NCBI RefSeq assembly: GCF_024347475.1 | Contig: NZ_AP025487.1 | Location: 1,984,001-2,048,000, forward strand | Origin: Vibrio fortis | GTDB taxonomy: Bacteria > Pseudomonadota > Gammaproteobacteria > Enterobacterales > Vibrionaceae | Direction: 5' to 3' | Length of the DNA: 64,000 nt | Part shown: one piece after another, positions 54,117 to 64,000 of the stretch | Numbering within the stretch: the stretch's first letter is position 1 | How the letters are laid out: every line of letters starts with the position of its first letter | Translations under genes and position numbers: made by a program | The notes under the pieces: model-generated | Told to the model about the DNA's origin: nothing | Databases searched by the model: none | The model's input: the letters and a program-made list of their open reading frames with translations, nothing else

Positions 54117-54744
54117 ATTACACCGAGCCATTGATACTTTATGGAACTACATGAAGGTCGGGGATACGCCTTCAAAGTCCGACTGTATATTTGTTTTGTG
54201 TAGCAACGATACCCGTGTTGCTGAGTACGCCGCAGAACTTTTTAAGCAAGGGCTCGCCCCCTATATTGTTTTTTCAGGTGGCGTGGGACGGTTTACCGAG
54301 GGACAGTTCAATCGTAGCGAAGCCGAAACCTTTGCCACTATAGCTCGTGACTGCGGTGTTCCCGACTCAGCAATTATCGTGGAAACGAAGGCAAGCAACA
54401 CCGGAGAGAACGTTCGCTTTACCTATGACTTGCTAAAAAGCCAAGGCGACATTCCTAAACGACTGACCCTAGTTCAAAAGCCGTTTATGGAGAAACGAAC
54501 CTACGCAACCTTCAAACAGCAGTGGCCGGATAAAGACGCACAAATCACCGTGACTTCTCAATGGCTACATTGGGTGGACTACTTCAATGAAGAGCTACCC
54601 TTAGAGATGGTGTTAGGTGCTTTAATCGCGGACTTTGAGCGTATAAAAGAATACCCCACATTGGGTTTCCAAATTGCCCTTCCCATTCCAGGTAATGTTG
54701 AATTTGCCTACCAACAACTCAAGAAAGTGGGATTCGAGGCTTGA
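54109..54744 (+). CDS. YdcF-like (DUF218) protein
   Basis: A 211-residue cytoplasmic protein with the DUF218/YdcF fold: DCIFVLCSNDTRVAEYAAELF, YIVFSGGVGRFT, ETKASNTGENVRFTYDLL and LVQKPFMEKRTYATF. E. coli YdcF binds S-adenosylmethionine, but its role is unknown. The ATG at 54109 overlaps the upstream gene stop (ATGACTAA), so the two are translationally coupled. This start is preferred over one at 54100. Confidence 0.85.
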   Translation: MTKLHRAIDTLWNYMKVGDTPSKSDCIFVLCSNDTRVAEYAAELFKQGLAPYIVFSGGVGRFTEGQFNRSEAETFATIARDCGVPDSAIIVETKASNTGENVRFTYDLLKSQGDIPKRLTLVQKPFMEKRTYATFKQQWPDKDAQITVTSQWLHWVDYFNEELPLEMVLGALIADFERIKEYPTLGFQIALPIPGNVEFAYQQLKKVGFEA

Positions 54745-54795
54745 TTAAGTAAACATCTCTATCGCTTTGGACAATCCATTTCTGTAGACATAAAA

Positions 54796-54826
54796 AAACG
54801 GTGGCTTTCAATAGCCACCGTTTTTA
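54796..54826. terminator. Bidirectional terminator between the ydcF-like gene and tdk
   Basis: Stem AAACGGTGGCT / AGCCACCGTTT with a 6-nt loop; A-tract on one side and T-tract on the other. Confidence 0.9.
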
Positions 54827-54841
54827 TTTATACGATTGATA

Positions 54842-55420
54842 TTACTTACCCAATGCTTCTTTGTAGTGCAGACGACAGACAGAGACGTATTTATCGTTGC
54901 CGCCAATTGCAACCTGATCCCCTTCGGCAATCGCAACACCATGTTCGTCAGTACGAATCACCATGTTTGCTTTGCGACCACAGTGACAAATGGTTTTCAG
55001 TTCAACCAACTTATCTGCCCAAGATAGTAGGTATTTACTGCCTTCAAACAGTTCGCCAAGAAAATCCGTTCGCAAGCCATAGCACAGAACAGGGATATGC
55101 AGCTTATCAACCACTTCTGTAAGCTGGTAAACCTGCTCTTTCGACAAGAACTGACACTCATCAATCAATACACAGTGGCGTTTCTCTTCTTCATTCAGTG
55201 CAGCAATCGCTTGGAACAGATCTGTATCTGCCTTGAACAACTGCGCTTCCGACTGGAGACCGATACGCGAGCTCACTTTGCCAACACCATAACGATCATC
55301 TAACGCTGCAGTAAAGATAACCGGGGTCATGCCACGCTCTTGATAATTAAAAGAAGACTGTAAGAGCGTTGTTGATTTACCCGCATTCATCGCCGAGTAG
55401 TAAAAATACATCTGAGCCAC
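54842..55420 (-). CDS. tdk: Thymidine kinase
   Basis: A 192-residue nucleoside kinase salvaging thymidine with ATP. I chose the GTG at 55420 because AGGAA lies 7 nt upstream and the product then starts [17 protein letters not shown], as in other Vibrio; an in-frame start at 55438 is unlikely. Motifs: Walker A in SAMNAGKST, catalytic Glu in VLIDECQFL and a zinc-binding CHCGRKA with a later Cys in SVCRLHY. This is the bacterial type II TK. It is monocistronic. Confidence 0.94.
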   Translation of the reverse strand: MAQMYFYYSAMNAGKSTTLLQSSFNYQERGMTPVIFTAALDDRYGVGKVSSRIGLQSEAQLFKADTDLFQAIAALNEEEKRHCVLIDECQFLSKEQVYQLTEVVDKLHIPVLCYGLRTDFLGELFEGSKYLLSWADKLVELKTICHCGRKANMVIRTDEHGVAIAEGDQVAIGGNDKYVSVCRLHYKEALGK

Positions 55421-55484
55421 AGAAATATTCCTGTTCAATAAAAGGTGAATATAAAAAGATGGAAATATAGAAATTTTTGCTAGA

Positions 55485-55511
55485 AAAAAGGGCTGAAAAT
55501 CAGCCCTTTTA
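55485..55511 (-). terminator. Terminator of cysS
   Basis: Stem AAAAGGGCTG / CAGCCCTTTT with a 5-nt loop and T-rich tail on the minus strand. Confidence 0.85.
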
Positions 55512-55516
55512 TAAGA

Positions 55517-56899
55517 TTACTTACGACGCCAAGTGGTACCTTCTGGACCGTCTTCTAGGATAATACCTAGCTCGTTAAGCTTATCACGTGCCAAGTCAGC
55601 ATTTGCCCAATCTTTAGAAGCACGAGAATCGTTACGCAGTTTGATTAGACCTTCGATCTCAGCCACTTCATCGTCATCTCCTGCACCACCTTGAAGGAAG
55701 GCTTCTGGATCTTGATGAAGAATGCCAATTACGTCAGCCAGTTCACGCATTAGCGCGCCAAGCTCACTCGCTTTTTCTAGGTTTTCAGTCTTCAGACGGT
55801 TCACTTCACGTGCCATGTCAAACAGTACTGAGTAAGCCTCTGGTGTGTTGAAGTCGTCATTCATCGCTGTAGTAAAGCGAGTCACATACTCTTCGCCACC
55901 TGCAGGAGCTACCGTTAGGTCAAGACCACGTAACGATGTGTACAGACGCTCAAGCGCAGAACGAGCTTGGTTCAAGTTGTCTTCGCTGTAGTTTAGCTGG
56001 CTGCGGTAGTGGCCAGACATTAGGAAGTAACGAACCGTTTCTGCATCGTAGTGACCTAGTACGTCACGAATCGTGAAGAAGTTACCTAGAGATTTAGACA
56101 TTTTCTCTTTGTCGACCATCACCATGCCACTGTGCATCCATGTGTTTACATAGTCAGTACCATGTGCACAGCAAGATTGCGCGATTTCATTCTCGTGGTG
56201 TGGGAACTGCAGATCAGAACCGCCGCCATGAATGTCGAAATGATTACCTAGGATTGAAGAGTTCATCGCTGAACACTCAATGTGCCACCCTGGACGACCT
56301 GGACCCCATGGTGATTCCCATGTAGGTTCACCCGGCTTAGACATTTTCCAAAGTACGAAATCGAGTGGGCTACGTTTTGCTGATTCAATATCAACACGAG
56401 CACCAGCTTGAAGCTGATCAAGGTCTTGCTTAGATAGCTTACCGTATTCGTCAAACTTCTTAACCTCGAACATGACATCGCCATTGCTTGCCACGTAAGC
56501 AAAGCCGCGAGCAATCAGAGTCTCAACCAACTCAATGATCTCAGTAATGAATTCAGTTGCGCGAGGTTCAACGTCAGGACGCTTCATGTTTAGCGCGTCA
56601 AAGTCCGCGTGCATTTCACCGATTAGGCGCTCTGTTAGTGAGTCACAAGATTCACCATTTTCGTTTGCACGCTTGATGATTTTGTCATCAATGTCAGTGA
56701 TGTTACGAACAAATGTTAGGTCATAGCCCAAATAACGTAAGTAACGAGACACAACGTCAAAAGAGACGAAAGTACGGCCATGACCGATGTGACAGAGATC
56801 GTAAATGGTTACCCCACAGACATACATGCCGACTTTGCCAGCTGTAATTGGTTTGAATTCCTCTTTCTGTCTTGTGAGTGTGTTATATATCTTCAACAT
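55517..56899 (-). CDS. cysS: Cysteinyl-tRNA synthetase
   Basis: A 460-residue class I aminoacyl-tRNA synthetase charging tRNA-Cys. The HIGH motif is CHIGHGRTF near residue 37 and KMSKS lies in [11 protein letters not shown] near 266-275. The zinc ligands are in the CGVT region (Cys28), ECSAMNS and [10 protein letters not shown]. The C-terminal helical domain is complete. Length equals E. coli CysS (461). It is divergent from ppiB across 190 bp. Confidence 0.96.
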   Translation of the reverse strand: MLKIYNTLTRQKEEFKPITAGKVGMYVCGVTIYDLCHIGHGRTFVSFDVVSRYLRYLGYDLTFVRNITDIDDKIIKRANENGESCDSLTERLIGEMHADFDALNMKRPDVEPRATEFITEIIELVETLIARGFAYVASNGDVMFEVKKFDEYGKLSKQDLDQLQAGARVDIESAKRSPLDFVLWKMSKPGEPTWESPWGPGRPGWHIECSAMNSSILGNHFDIHGGGSDLQFPHHENEIAQSCCAHGTDYVNTWMHSGMVMVDKEKMSKSLGNFFTIRDVLGHYDAETVRYFLMSGHYRSQLNYSEDNLNQARSALERLYTSLRGLDLTVAPAGGEEYVTRFTTAMNDDFNTPEAYSVLFDMAREVNRLKTENLEKASELGALMRELADVIGILHQDPEAFLQGGAGDDDEVAEIEGLIKLRNDSRASKDWANADLARDKLNELGIILEDGPEGTTWRRK

Positions 56900-57090
56900 G
56901 ATCTCTATCTATATTGTGGATTAATCAAAATAAGACTCGCAGTATAACAAGTCATTAGTTGTTAGGTAATACCTTTCGCTGCCAAATCGGCTAAACTCCT
57001 TGTTATCTATTGATGATTTCGTATTTTGAAACTCAATCAAACTAGGCTAGAATCGCCTTTCATATTAAAAAAGACAGTAAGGTAACAATC

Positions 57091-57585
57091 ATGATCATCC
57101 TTCACACAAATTTTGGTGACATCAAAGTTCAACTAAACGAAGAAAAAGCACCAGAAACAAGCGCAAACTTTCTACAGTATTGCCGTGACGGTTTCTACGA
57201 CAACACACTATTCCACCGTGTTATCGATGGTTTCATGATTCAAGGCGGCGGCATGACTTCTGGCCTTAAAGAAAAAGCAACTCGCGCAACTATCAAGAAC
57301 GAAGCAAACAACGGCCTAAGCAACAAAGTAGGCACACTTGCAATGGCTCGTACAATGGAACCACATTCTGCAAGCTCTCAGTTCTTCATCAACGTTAACG
57401 ACAACAAATTCCTAGATTTCCGTAGCGAAAGCCTAGACGGTTGGGGTTACTGTGTATTCGCTGAAGTTGTTGAAGGCATGGACATAGTAAACCAAATTAA
57501 AGGTGTTAGCACTGGTTCTATGGGTATGCACCAAGATGTACCACTAGAAGAAGTGATCATCACTGGTACAACAATCGAAGCTTAA
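57091..57585 (+). CDS. ppiB: Peptidyl-prolyl cis-trans isomerase B (cyclophilin)
   Basis: A 164-residue cytoplasmic cyclophilin that speeds proline isomerisation during folding. Active-site segments: [15 protein letters not shown] (catalytic Arg), QFFINVNDN and FGR-region equivalent FAEVVEGMD. Length equals E. coli PpiB. A terminator follows, yet lpxH starts only 79 bp later, so read-through is possible; ppiB-lpxH adjacency is conserved in gammaproteobacteria. Confidence 0.95.
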   Translation: MIILHTNFGDIKVQLNEEKAPETSANFLQYCRDGFYDNTLFHRVIDGFMIQGGGMTSGLKEKATRATIKNEANNGLSNKVGTLAMARTMEPHSASSQFFINVNDNKFLDFRSESLDGWGYCVFAEVVEGMDIVNQIKGVSTGSMGMHQDVPLEEVIITGTTIEA

Positions 57586-57634
57586 TTTAGCCTTCGATTC
57601 GTATTCACCATTGATACATCAATAATTAGGACAA

Positions 57635-57657
57635 GGGAGCGCTCGCTCCCTTTTTTT
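57635..57657 (+). terminator. Terminator between ppiB and lpxH
   Basis: Stem AGGGAGCG / CGCTCCCT with a 2-nt loop and seven Ts. The lpxH start codon begins 8 bp later, so lpxH is probably expressed by read-through. Confidence 0.82.
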
Positions 57658-57664
57658 AAACGGT

Positions 57665-58408
57665 ATGAAAACATATTTTATCTCAGATCTGCACCTCACC
57701 CCTTCTCGACCAGACATTACTGAGTGCTTCTTTACGTTCATGAAAAATGAAGCGGTAGAAGCCGATGCACTCTATGTACTAGGCGATCTTTTTGAATTCT
57801 GGATCGGAGATGATGATACCAGCGACTTTGCACGATCCATTCGTCAGGCATTTATCGATTTAGTCGCTCTAGGTGTTCCTTGTTACTTCACACAGGGGAA
57901 TAGAGATTTCCTGGTCGGCAAGCGATTCGCCAAACAAACAGGCGTTAAGCTACTCGACGAAGTAGAAGTCATAGACATTTACGGACAGCAAGCGGTCGTT
58001 CTCCACGGCGACACACTGTGCACCGACGATGTTAAGTACCTCGCATTCAGAGAAAAAGTCCACCAGCCATGGCTACAATGGGTGTTCAACCGAATTCCTT
58101 TCTTCATTAAAAAGAGGATTGTTTCCAAAGTACAATCTGACATCAAAGACGATAAGCAGACAAAATCACTCGATATCATGGATGTTACCCAATCCGAAGT
58201 AGAAAAGGTGATGAAGGATAACCAGGTAGACCTGATGATTCACGGGCATACACACCGACCTAACGTTCACCGTTTTACAAATGCTGATAATCAGGAACAA
58301 ACTCGCATCGTGCTTGGTGATTGGTATACCCAAGGTTCTGTTTTGGTAGTAACACCAGAAGGATTTGAATTGCAATCGAGAGAGTTTAGCAACCGATTTC
58401 ATAACTAA
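57665..58408 (+). CDS. lpxH: UDP-2,3-diacylglucosamine diphosphatase
   Basis: A 247-residue peripheral membrane metallophosphoesterase making lipid X and UMP in lipid A synthesis. Metal-binding motifs: [12 protein letters not shown] (DxH), [12 protein letters not shown] (GDxxExWxGDD), QGNRDFL (GNRD) and [10 protein letters not shown] (GHTHxP). All are intact. No separate ribosome binding site is clear between the terminator and the ATG; GGTATG precedes it only weakly. Confidence 0.94.
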   Translation: MKTYFISDLHLTPSRPDITECFFTFMKNEAVEADALYVLGDLFEFWIGDDDTSDFARSIRQAFIDLVALGVPCYFTQGNRDFLVGKRFAKQTGVKLLDEVEVIDIYGQQAVVLHGDTLCTDDVKYLAFREKVHQPWLQWVFNRIPFFIKKRIVSKVQSDIKDDKQTKSLDIMDVTQSEVEKVMKDNQVDLMIHGHTHRPNVHRFTNADNQEQTRIVLGDWYTQGSVLVVTPEGFELQSREFSNRFHN

Positions 58409-58524
58409 ACCCGCTATTTCATACGGTTTATTATGATGCGTCAGACTTTCTATGATTGTATATGGTAATTTCCTCAGAATTAGATATCATCAGTCTATTA
58501 GAACTAAACCGAACGCAATACTAA

Positions 58525-59742
58525 GTGAAATATTCATACGTAGCACGCCAGCCAATACTTGATATTGATAAAAAAACCATAGGTTACGAGTTACTTTTTA
58601 GAGACGGCCCAAAAAATACGTTTCCAGAAGTAGAGCCTGAGCTTGCTACCAGTCGCTTACTGTCTGACCATTTCTTGTCTACCCACTACAATACGCTCGG
58701 GGACAAGCTCGGTTTTGTTAATTTCCCATACGCCAGCTTAGTTAATCTTGTACCTACGCTTTTCCCGAAAGAGAGCTTAGTAGTTGAGATACTTGAAGAC
58801 TGTGAGCCGACGGATGAGCTGCTAGAGGCTATCAAAACCATCTACGACGCGGGCTATACCATCGCTCTGGATGACTTTGTACCGAGCAAGGCTTGGAAAC
58901 GCTTCCTCCCTTACGTCTCGATCATTAAGTTTGACATCCGACTTGTACCAATCGCAAAGGCTTCGATGTTCATGAGCACGATGCGTGATCTCGACATTAA
59001 ATTCCTCGCTGAAAAAGTCGAAACACACGAAGAGTATGAGCAAGCAAAAGCGGCAGGTTTTAGTTACTTCCAAGGTTATTTCTTTAGCAAGCCGGAGATG
59101 ATTCAAACGCGTGCGTTGAACCCTGCATTTTTGACCACAATTCAATTGTGCAAAGAGATCGCCAACGAGCCAATCGACTTCAACGAAGTTGAACGCCTGA
59201 TCACCTTAGACGTCACCTTATCTTACAAGCTACTGACTTACGTAAACTCTGCCGGCGGTGCGACGACAACCATTCGTTCGTTCCGACAAGCGCTGGTGTA
59301 TCTAGGTGAACAAAAATTGCGTAAGTTCGTCTCTTTGGTCGCGATTGCATCGGCTAAAGAAGATAAGCCTGACTCTCTATATGGACTAGCAGTAATTCGA
59401 GCTCGACAATGTGAGCTGCTGATCGAAAAAATGCGCGTTAAAGAGGAACCCGGACAAGCATTCCTAACCGGTATGTTCTCTCTTTTAGATTCCCTACTCG
59501 ACCAACCTCTGCAAGAAGTATTAAACGCAGTACCTATCGACGAAGAGATCAAGCAAGCTCTAGTAAACCGAAAAGGCGTACTAGGAGCGGTACTCGCCAT
59601 GGTTGTCGCCTATGAGCAAGCTCGCTGGGATGAAGCGACACGTATTCGCAACTTATTAAAACTGACAGAGGCTCAATTGGGCCAAACTTATGATGAGGCA
59701 ACCAACTGGGCGCAAGATCTGCTTTCGCCAGTGACGGTATAA
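58525..59742 (+). CDS. EAL-HDOD signalling protein
   Basis: A 405-residue cytoplasmic protein: an EAL domain (about 1-195) and a HDOD domain (about 200-390), the YuxH arrangement. The signature EAL reads ELL (residues 22-24), but the ligands of c-di-GMP phosphodiesterases are retained: Glu22, Asn66, Glu88, Asp116-Asp117 (ALDDF), Lys135 (KFD), Glu163 and Gln183 (YFQGY). Activity is therefore plausible. The HDOD part lacks the HD residues of an HD-GYP hydrolase. It starts with GTG. It is monocistronic with its own terminator, between lpxH and ychJ. Confidence 0.88.
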   Translation: MKYSYVARQPILDIDKKTIGYELLFRDGPKNTFPEVEPELATSRLLSDHFLSTHYNTLGDKLGFVNFPYASLVNLVPTLFPKESLVVEILEDCEPTDELLEAIKTIYDAGYTIALDDFVPSKAWKRFLPYVSIIKFDIRLVPIAKASMFMSTMRDLDIKFLAEKVETHEEYEQAKAAGFSYFQGYFFSKPEMIQTRALNPAFLTTIQLCKEIANEPIDFNEVERLITLDVTLSYKLLTYVNSAGGATTTIRSFRQALVYLGEQKLRKFVSLVAIASAKEDKPDSLYGLAVIRARQCELLIEKMRVKEEPGQAFLTGMFSLLDSLLDQPLQEVLNAVPIDEEIKQALVNRKGVLGAVLAMVVAYEQARWDEATRIRNLLKLTEAQLGQTYDEATNWAQDLLSPVTV

Positions 59743-59801
59743 AGGTGTATCGCTCCTTTGAGTTTTGTTAGACTAGCGACAATGTTCATGCAGACAACAT
59801 T

Positions 59802-59829
59802 TATGGCCTCTCAATTGAGGCCATTTTTA
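59802..59829 (+). terminator. Terminator of the EAL-HDOD gene
   Basis: Stem ATGGCCTC / GAGGCCAT followed by five Ts. Confidence 0.85.
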
Positions 59830-59842
59830 TAGGATAAAATTA

Positions 59843-60352
59843 ATGTCTCAATGCCCATGCGGTAGCAAGCAGAGCTACGCCATATGTTGTGAAGTTGCAC
59901 ATCAAGATCATCATAACGTCACCACTCCAGAGCAATTGATGCGTTCGAGATACAGCGCCCATGTACTCGGTTTAGTTGACTATGTCGTCAATACCTATCA
60001 TCCAAGCTGCCATGCAGAGGAGCAACGTGAAGGTATTGCTGATTCAATTAATAGTGACTGGGCAGGTCTAGAAGTTATTGATACTGCCCAAGGCTCTCAC
60101 GACGACGAGGGTTTTGTTGAGTTTAAGGCATATTTCAATGAAGACGGCGCACAATATTGCATGCAAGAACGTTCGCGTTTTGTACGTGAAAATGGCTTGT
60201 GGTTTTATATTGATGGTGAATTCCCTGAACAACAGCAAGCAGAGCCAGAGATAGACCCTCGCCTCAACCAAACTGTCGAAAGCTTTAAGATTGGCCGTAA
60301 CGATCCGTGTATTTGTGGCAGCGGTAAAAAGTACAAAAAGTGCTGCGGTTAA
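59843..60352 (+). CDS. ychJ: YchJ-family SEC-C motif protein
   Basis: A 169-residue cytoplasmic protein with a zinc-binding SEC-C motif at each end: [13 protein letters not shown] at the start and [15 protein letters not shown] at the end. Between them is an NTF2-like domain ([23 protein letters not shown]). This is the UPF0225/YchJ layout. The precise function is unknown. It is monocistronic and convergent with the his operon. Confidence 0.93.
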   Translation: MSQCPCGSKQSYAICCEVAHQDHHNVTTPEQLMRSRYSAHVLGLVDYVVNTYHPSCHAEEQREGIADSINSDWAGLEVIDTAQGSHDDEGFVEFKAYFNEDGAQYCMQERSRFVRENGLWFYIDGEFPEQQQAEPEIDPRLNQTVESFKIGRNDPCICGSGKKYKKCCG

Positions 60353-60458
60353 CGTCGTGGCTTAGGTAGTTGAACTCTATAAAAGATTCCTGATGTCGCT
60401 GAAGCTCCTCGGAGTAACGAGACATAGAAGCGAGGAGCTCGACTCAGAAATTGAACAC

Positions 60459-60496
60459 AAAAAAGCCCCATAAACATATTTGTTTACGGGGCTTTT
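60459..60496 (-). terminator. Terminator of the his operon
   Basis: Stem AAGCCCC...TAAACA / GTTTA...GGGGCTT with one mismatch; the minus strand ends in six Ts. It lies 28 bp after the hisIE stop codon. Confidence 0.87.
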
Positions 60497-60523
60497 GTTT
60501 AGTTCGATATATCAATCCATCGA

Positions 60524-61155
60524 TTATTTATGACGCTCTTTGAGCTTGTTCACTACGTCATTCATCGATAGACCTTGGTCTTGAAGCAGAACCATTAGGT
60601 GGTAAATCAAATCCGCAGATTCGCAAACTAATTCCGCCTTATCGCCCGACGTCGCCGCAAGCGCGACTTCAACGCCCTCTTCGCCAACTTTTTGCGAAAT
60701 ACGCTTGGTGCCACGGGCATATAGGCTGGCAGTGTAAGAAGATTCAGGGTCTGAATCCTTGCGGGCAGCCAGTAGCTGCTCAAGTTGATGAAGCCACACC
60801 ATCTGAGATTCTTCTTGCGGGTCAGAGTCCCAACAAGTTGTCGTGCCTAGGTGACACGTAGGACCAATTGGGTTCACTTTTACCAGTAAGGTATCGTTAT
60901 CGCAATCTAGTGACATATTCACCAGTTGTAGAACATTTCCTGAAGTCTCACCCTTGGTCCAAAGGCGCTCTTTAGTACGAGAGAAGAAAGTCACTTGACC
61001 TGTTTCGCCCGTCTTAGCTAGCGCATCTTGGTTCATGTAACCCATCATCAGTACTTGGCTTGATTGGAAATCTTGTACAATCGCAGGAACGAGACCGTCG
61101 ACTTTATCCCAATTGATACGTTCAGCTAGCGTGTTTACTTCTGTCGCTGCAAAAC

Positions 61156-61159
<4 letters not shown>
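60524..61159 (-). CDS. hisI: Bifunctional phosphoribosyl-AMP cyclohydrolase / phosphoribosyl-ATP pyrophosphatase
   Basis: A 211-residue fusion catalysing steps 2 and 3 of histidine synthesis. The HisI cyclohydrolase part comes first ([24 protein letters not shown], and zinc Cys/His in [25 protein letters not shown], given in parts). The HisE pyrophosphohydrolase part follows from about residue 115 ([27 protein letters not shown]). The start overlaps the hisF stop (ATGA). Confidence 0.95.
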
Positions 61160-62687
<1,528 letters not shown>

Positions 62688-62690
62688 TTA

Positions 62691-63305
62691 TTACAATTCC
62701 AAGAAATTCTGAATCAGCTTAGAACCAGCTTTTGATGAACGCTCTGGGTGGAACTGAACACCATAGTAATTACCGCTTTGAACAGCCGCGGTAAATGGAT
62801 TTCCATACTCACATTGTGCGATGGTGTAATCCCCTACCGGCATTGCGAAGCTATGTACGAAGTAGAAGTACTCGCCCTCTTCAATGTCTTTAAACAGAGG
62901 GTGCTCCGGTACTGATTTCACAGTATTCCAACCCATGTGAGGAAGCGGTAAATCACCGGTATCCATTAAGCGAACTTCACCTTCACATAAACCCAAACAT
63001 TCAACTAACTCATCAGCTTTTTGGCCTTTCTCTTGCGAAAGCTTGCCTAGAAGCTGCATACCCAGACATATACCAAGCAGCGGCTTTTCTACCTGTTTAA
63101 CCAGTGAAATCAGATCACGCTCAGCAAGATTTTTCATCGCTTCGCTTGCCGTACCAACTCCCGGCAAAAACAGTTTGTCCGCAGCCAGTACTACCGCAGG
63201 ATTTTTAGAAATCTCGACGGCATAACCCAGACGTTCAATGGCAAACTTAACCGACGAAACATTGGCACAGCCAGTATCGATGATGACGACTTTCTGCTCT
63301 TTCAT
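62691..63305 (-). CDS. hisH: Imidazole glycerol phosphate synthase glutamine amidotransferase subunit
   Basis: A 204-residue class I amidotransferase. The ATG at 63305 has AAGGA at proper spacing; the ATG at 63311 directly abuts it. The catalytic triad is visible: Cys in [11 protein letters not shown], His and Glu in GVQFHPERS. It forms a complex with HisF, passing ammonia through the HisF barrel. 42 bp separate it from hisA. Confidence 0.95.
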   Translation of the reverse strand: MKEQKVVIIDTGCANVSSVKFAIERLGYAVEISKNPAVVLAADKLFLPGVGTASEAMKNLAERDLISLVKQVEKPLLGICLGMQLLGKLSQEKGQKADELVECLGLCEGEVRLMDTGDLPLPHMGWNTVKSVPEHPLFKDIEEGEYFYFVHSFAMPVGDYTIAQCEYGNPFTAAVQSGNYYGVQFHPERSSKAGSKLIQNFLEL

Positions 63306-63314
63306 GTTCATTCC

Positions 63315-64000
63315 TTACAGTACACCTTTGCTGCTTGGTAACTCATTGCCTTCAACTTTGATTGCTTGGCGCAGAGTACGACCGAACGCTTTAAACAAGC
63401 TCTCAATGATGTGGTGATCGTTATCACCTGCAGATGATAGGTGCAGCGTACACGCTAACGTATCGGTTAATGAACGGAAGAAGTGAACCACCATTTCAGT
63501 TGAAAGATCGCCGACTTGTTCACGACTGAACTTAGCATCGAATTTCAGGTAAGGACGACCAGAAAGATCGAGAGCACACTGAGCTAGGCATTCATCCATT
63601 GGCAAGCTAAAGCCAAATCGGCCAATGCCACGCTTATCACCTAACGCATCTTTTAGTGCTTGGCCAAGTGCTAGCGCTGTGTCTTCAACTGTGTGGTGGT
63701 CGTCGATGTGTAGATCACCTTTCACCGATAGATTCATTTGGAATCCGCCGTGTGTCGCGATTTGATCCAGCATGTGGTCGAAGAAGCCCATGCCTGTTTC
63801 GATTTTATTGCCGCCCGTTTCATCAAGGTTTACAGCAACTTTAATGTCAGTTTCTTTGGTTGTGCGAACCACTTCTGCAACGCGCGCTTTCACTGTTAGA
63901 TCTTTTAGGATCTGAGGCCAGTTCATCATGCCTTCAGCATTTGGATCAGGATTGTACTGGATACCACGAATGGCCATGTTTTCAGCCAGTTGTAGGTCAG
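63315..64000 (-). CDS. hisB: HisB, imidazoleglycerol-phosphate dehydratase part (5' end outside window)
   Basis: The C-terminal 228 codons of the bifunctional histidinol-phosphatase/IGP dehydratase. The frame stays open to the window edge (DLQLAEN precedes MAIRGIQ), as expected for the fused gammaproteobacterial enzyme of about 355 residues. Dehydratase metal ligands are present: [45 protein letters not shown] and [21 protein letters not shown] (in parts). It ends with the conserved LPSSKGVL. hisH starts 9 bp after the stop codon. Confidence 0.95.
   Translation of the reverse strand, partial: DLQLAENMAIRGIQYNPDPNAEGMMNWPQILKDLTVKARVAEVVRTTKETDIKVAVNLDETGGNKIETGMGFFDHMLDQIATHGGFQMNLSVKGDLHIDDHHTVEDTALALGQALKDALGDKRGIGRFGFSLPMDECLAQCALDLSGRPYLKFDAKFSREQVGDLSTEMVVHFFRSLTDTLACTLHLSSAGDNDHHIIESLFKAFGRTLRQAIKVEGNELPSSKGVL

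Noticed and set aside
59238..59600. 120-residue open frame antisense to the EAL-HDOD gene
   Set aside because: Shadow of the HDOD coding region; no start signals and no domain.

Overview
The window is a 64 kb stretch of a gammaproteobacterial chromosome, almost certainly a marine Vibrio. I base this on gene content: a torECA operon with TorE, a two-adaptor RND pump laid out like V. cholerae vexIJK, hisBHAFI, sapABCDF, pspF/pspABC, tdk close to cysS-ppiB-lpxH, and many short DUF proteins typical of Vibrionaceae. The Splendidus clade is possible but I cannot show it. I see no rRNA, tRNA, insertion sequence, prophage, integron or CRISPR array. Both ends cut through genes: a HAD-type sugar-phosphate phosphatase on the left and hisB on the right.

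Layout. 1-4 kb: phosphatase end, Trp-rich small protein, TonB-dependent siderophore receptor with a Fur box, and a DUF2846 lipoprotein. 4.2-7.8 kb: a TorZ-type reductase with its TorY-type pentaheme cytochrome. 8-13.3 kb: short genes (NifW-like, M14 carboxypeptidase, PilZ, DEAD-box helicase, DUF1289, META lipoprotein, and a 55-residue protein I found by reading). 13.6-17.7 kb: overlapping ynjBCDF operon (ABC importer plus CDP-alcohol phosphatidyltransferase). 17.8-25.9 kb: rRNA-type methyltransferase and pseudouridine synthase, a chemoreceptor with a sigma-28 promoter, an NSS transporter, cardiolipin synthase and metC. 26-28 kb: a ToxR-like membrane regulator overlapping a small periplasmic partner gene, and tag. 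28.1-33.4 kb: vexIJK-like efflux operon. 33.5-36.1 kb: psp regulon with a recognisable sigma-54 promoter. 36.2-42.2 kb: sapABCDF plus a DUF2927 gene. 42.2-44.5 kb: DUF2750, Mn-dependent pyrophosphatase and a half-length putative metal transporter. 44.7-48.6 kb: torECA. 49-54.7 kb: FetB-like permease without FetA, focA, a coiled-coil lipoprotein, TIGR02647, an epimerase and a YdcF-like protein. 54.8-60.4 kb: tdk, cysS, ppiB, lpxH, an EAL-HDOD protein and ychJ. 60.5-64 kb: his operon.

Common themes. Anaerobic and envelope physiology dominate. Two complete TMAO/S-oxide reductase-cytochrome pairs 40 kb apart both have a 24-nt gap between cytochrome and reductase. focA, psp, sap, vexIJK, cls and lpxH serve the inner membrane and envelope. 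Iron and manganese handling is spread over the siderophore receptor, the Mn-pyrophosphatase, the half transporter with a Fur-like site and the orphan FetB.

The best candidate for an under-described system is the ToxR-like regulator and its small overlapping partner (26049-27394). The architecture resembles TcpP/TcpH, ToxR/ToxS and especially VtrA/VtrC, but the ligand and targets are unknown. Secondary candidates are the half-length transporter next to a 13-bp-stem inverted repeat, a NifW-like protein with a C-terminal CxxCxxC, and a pair of 13-bp operator-like motifs 40 bp apart between torE and fetB.
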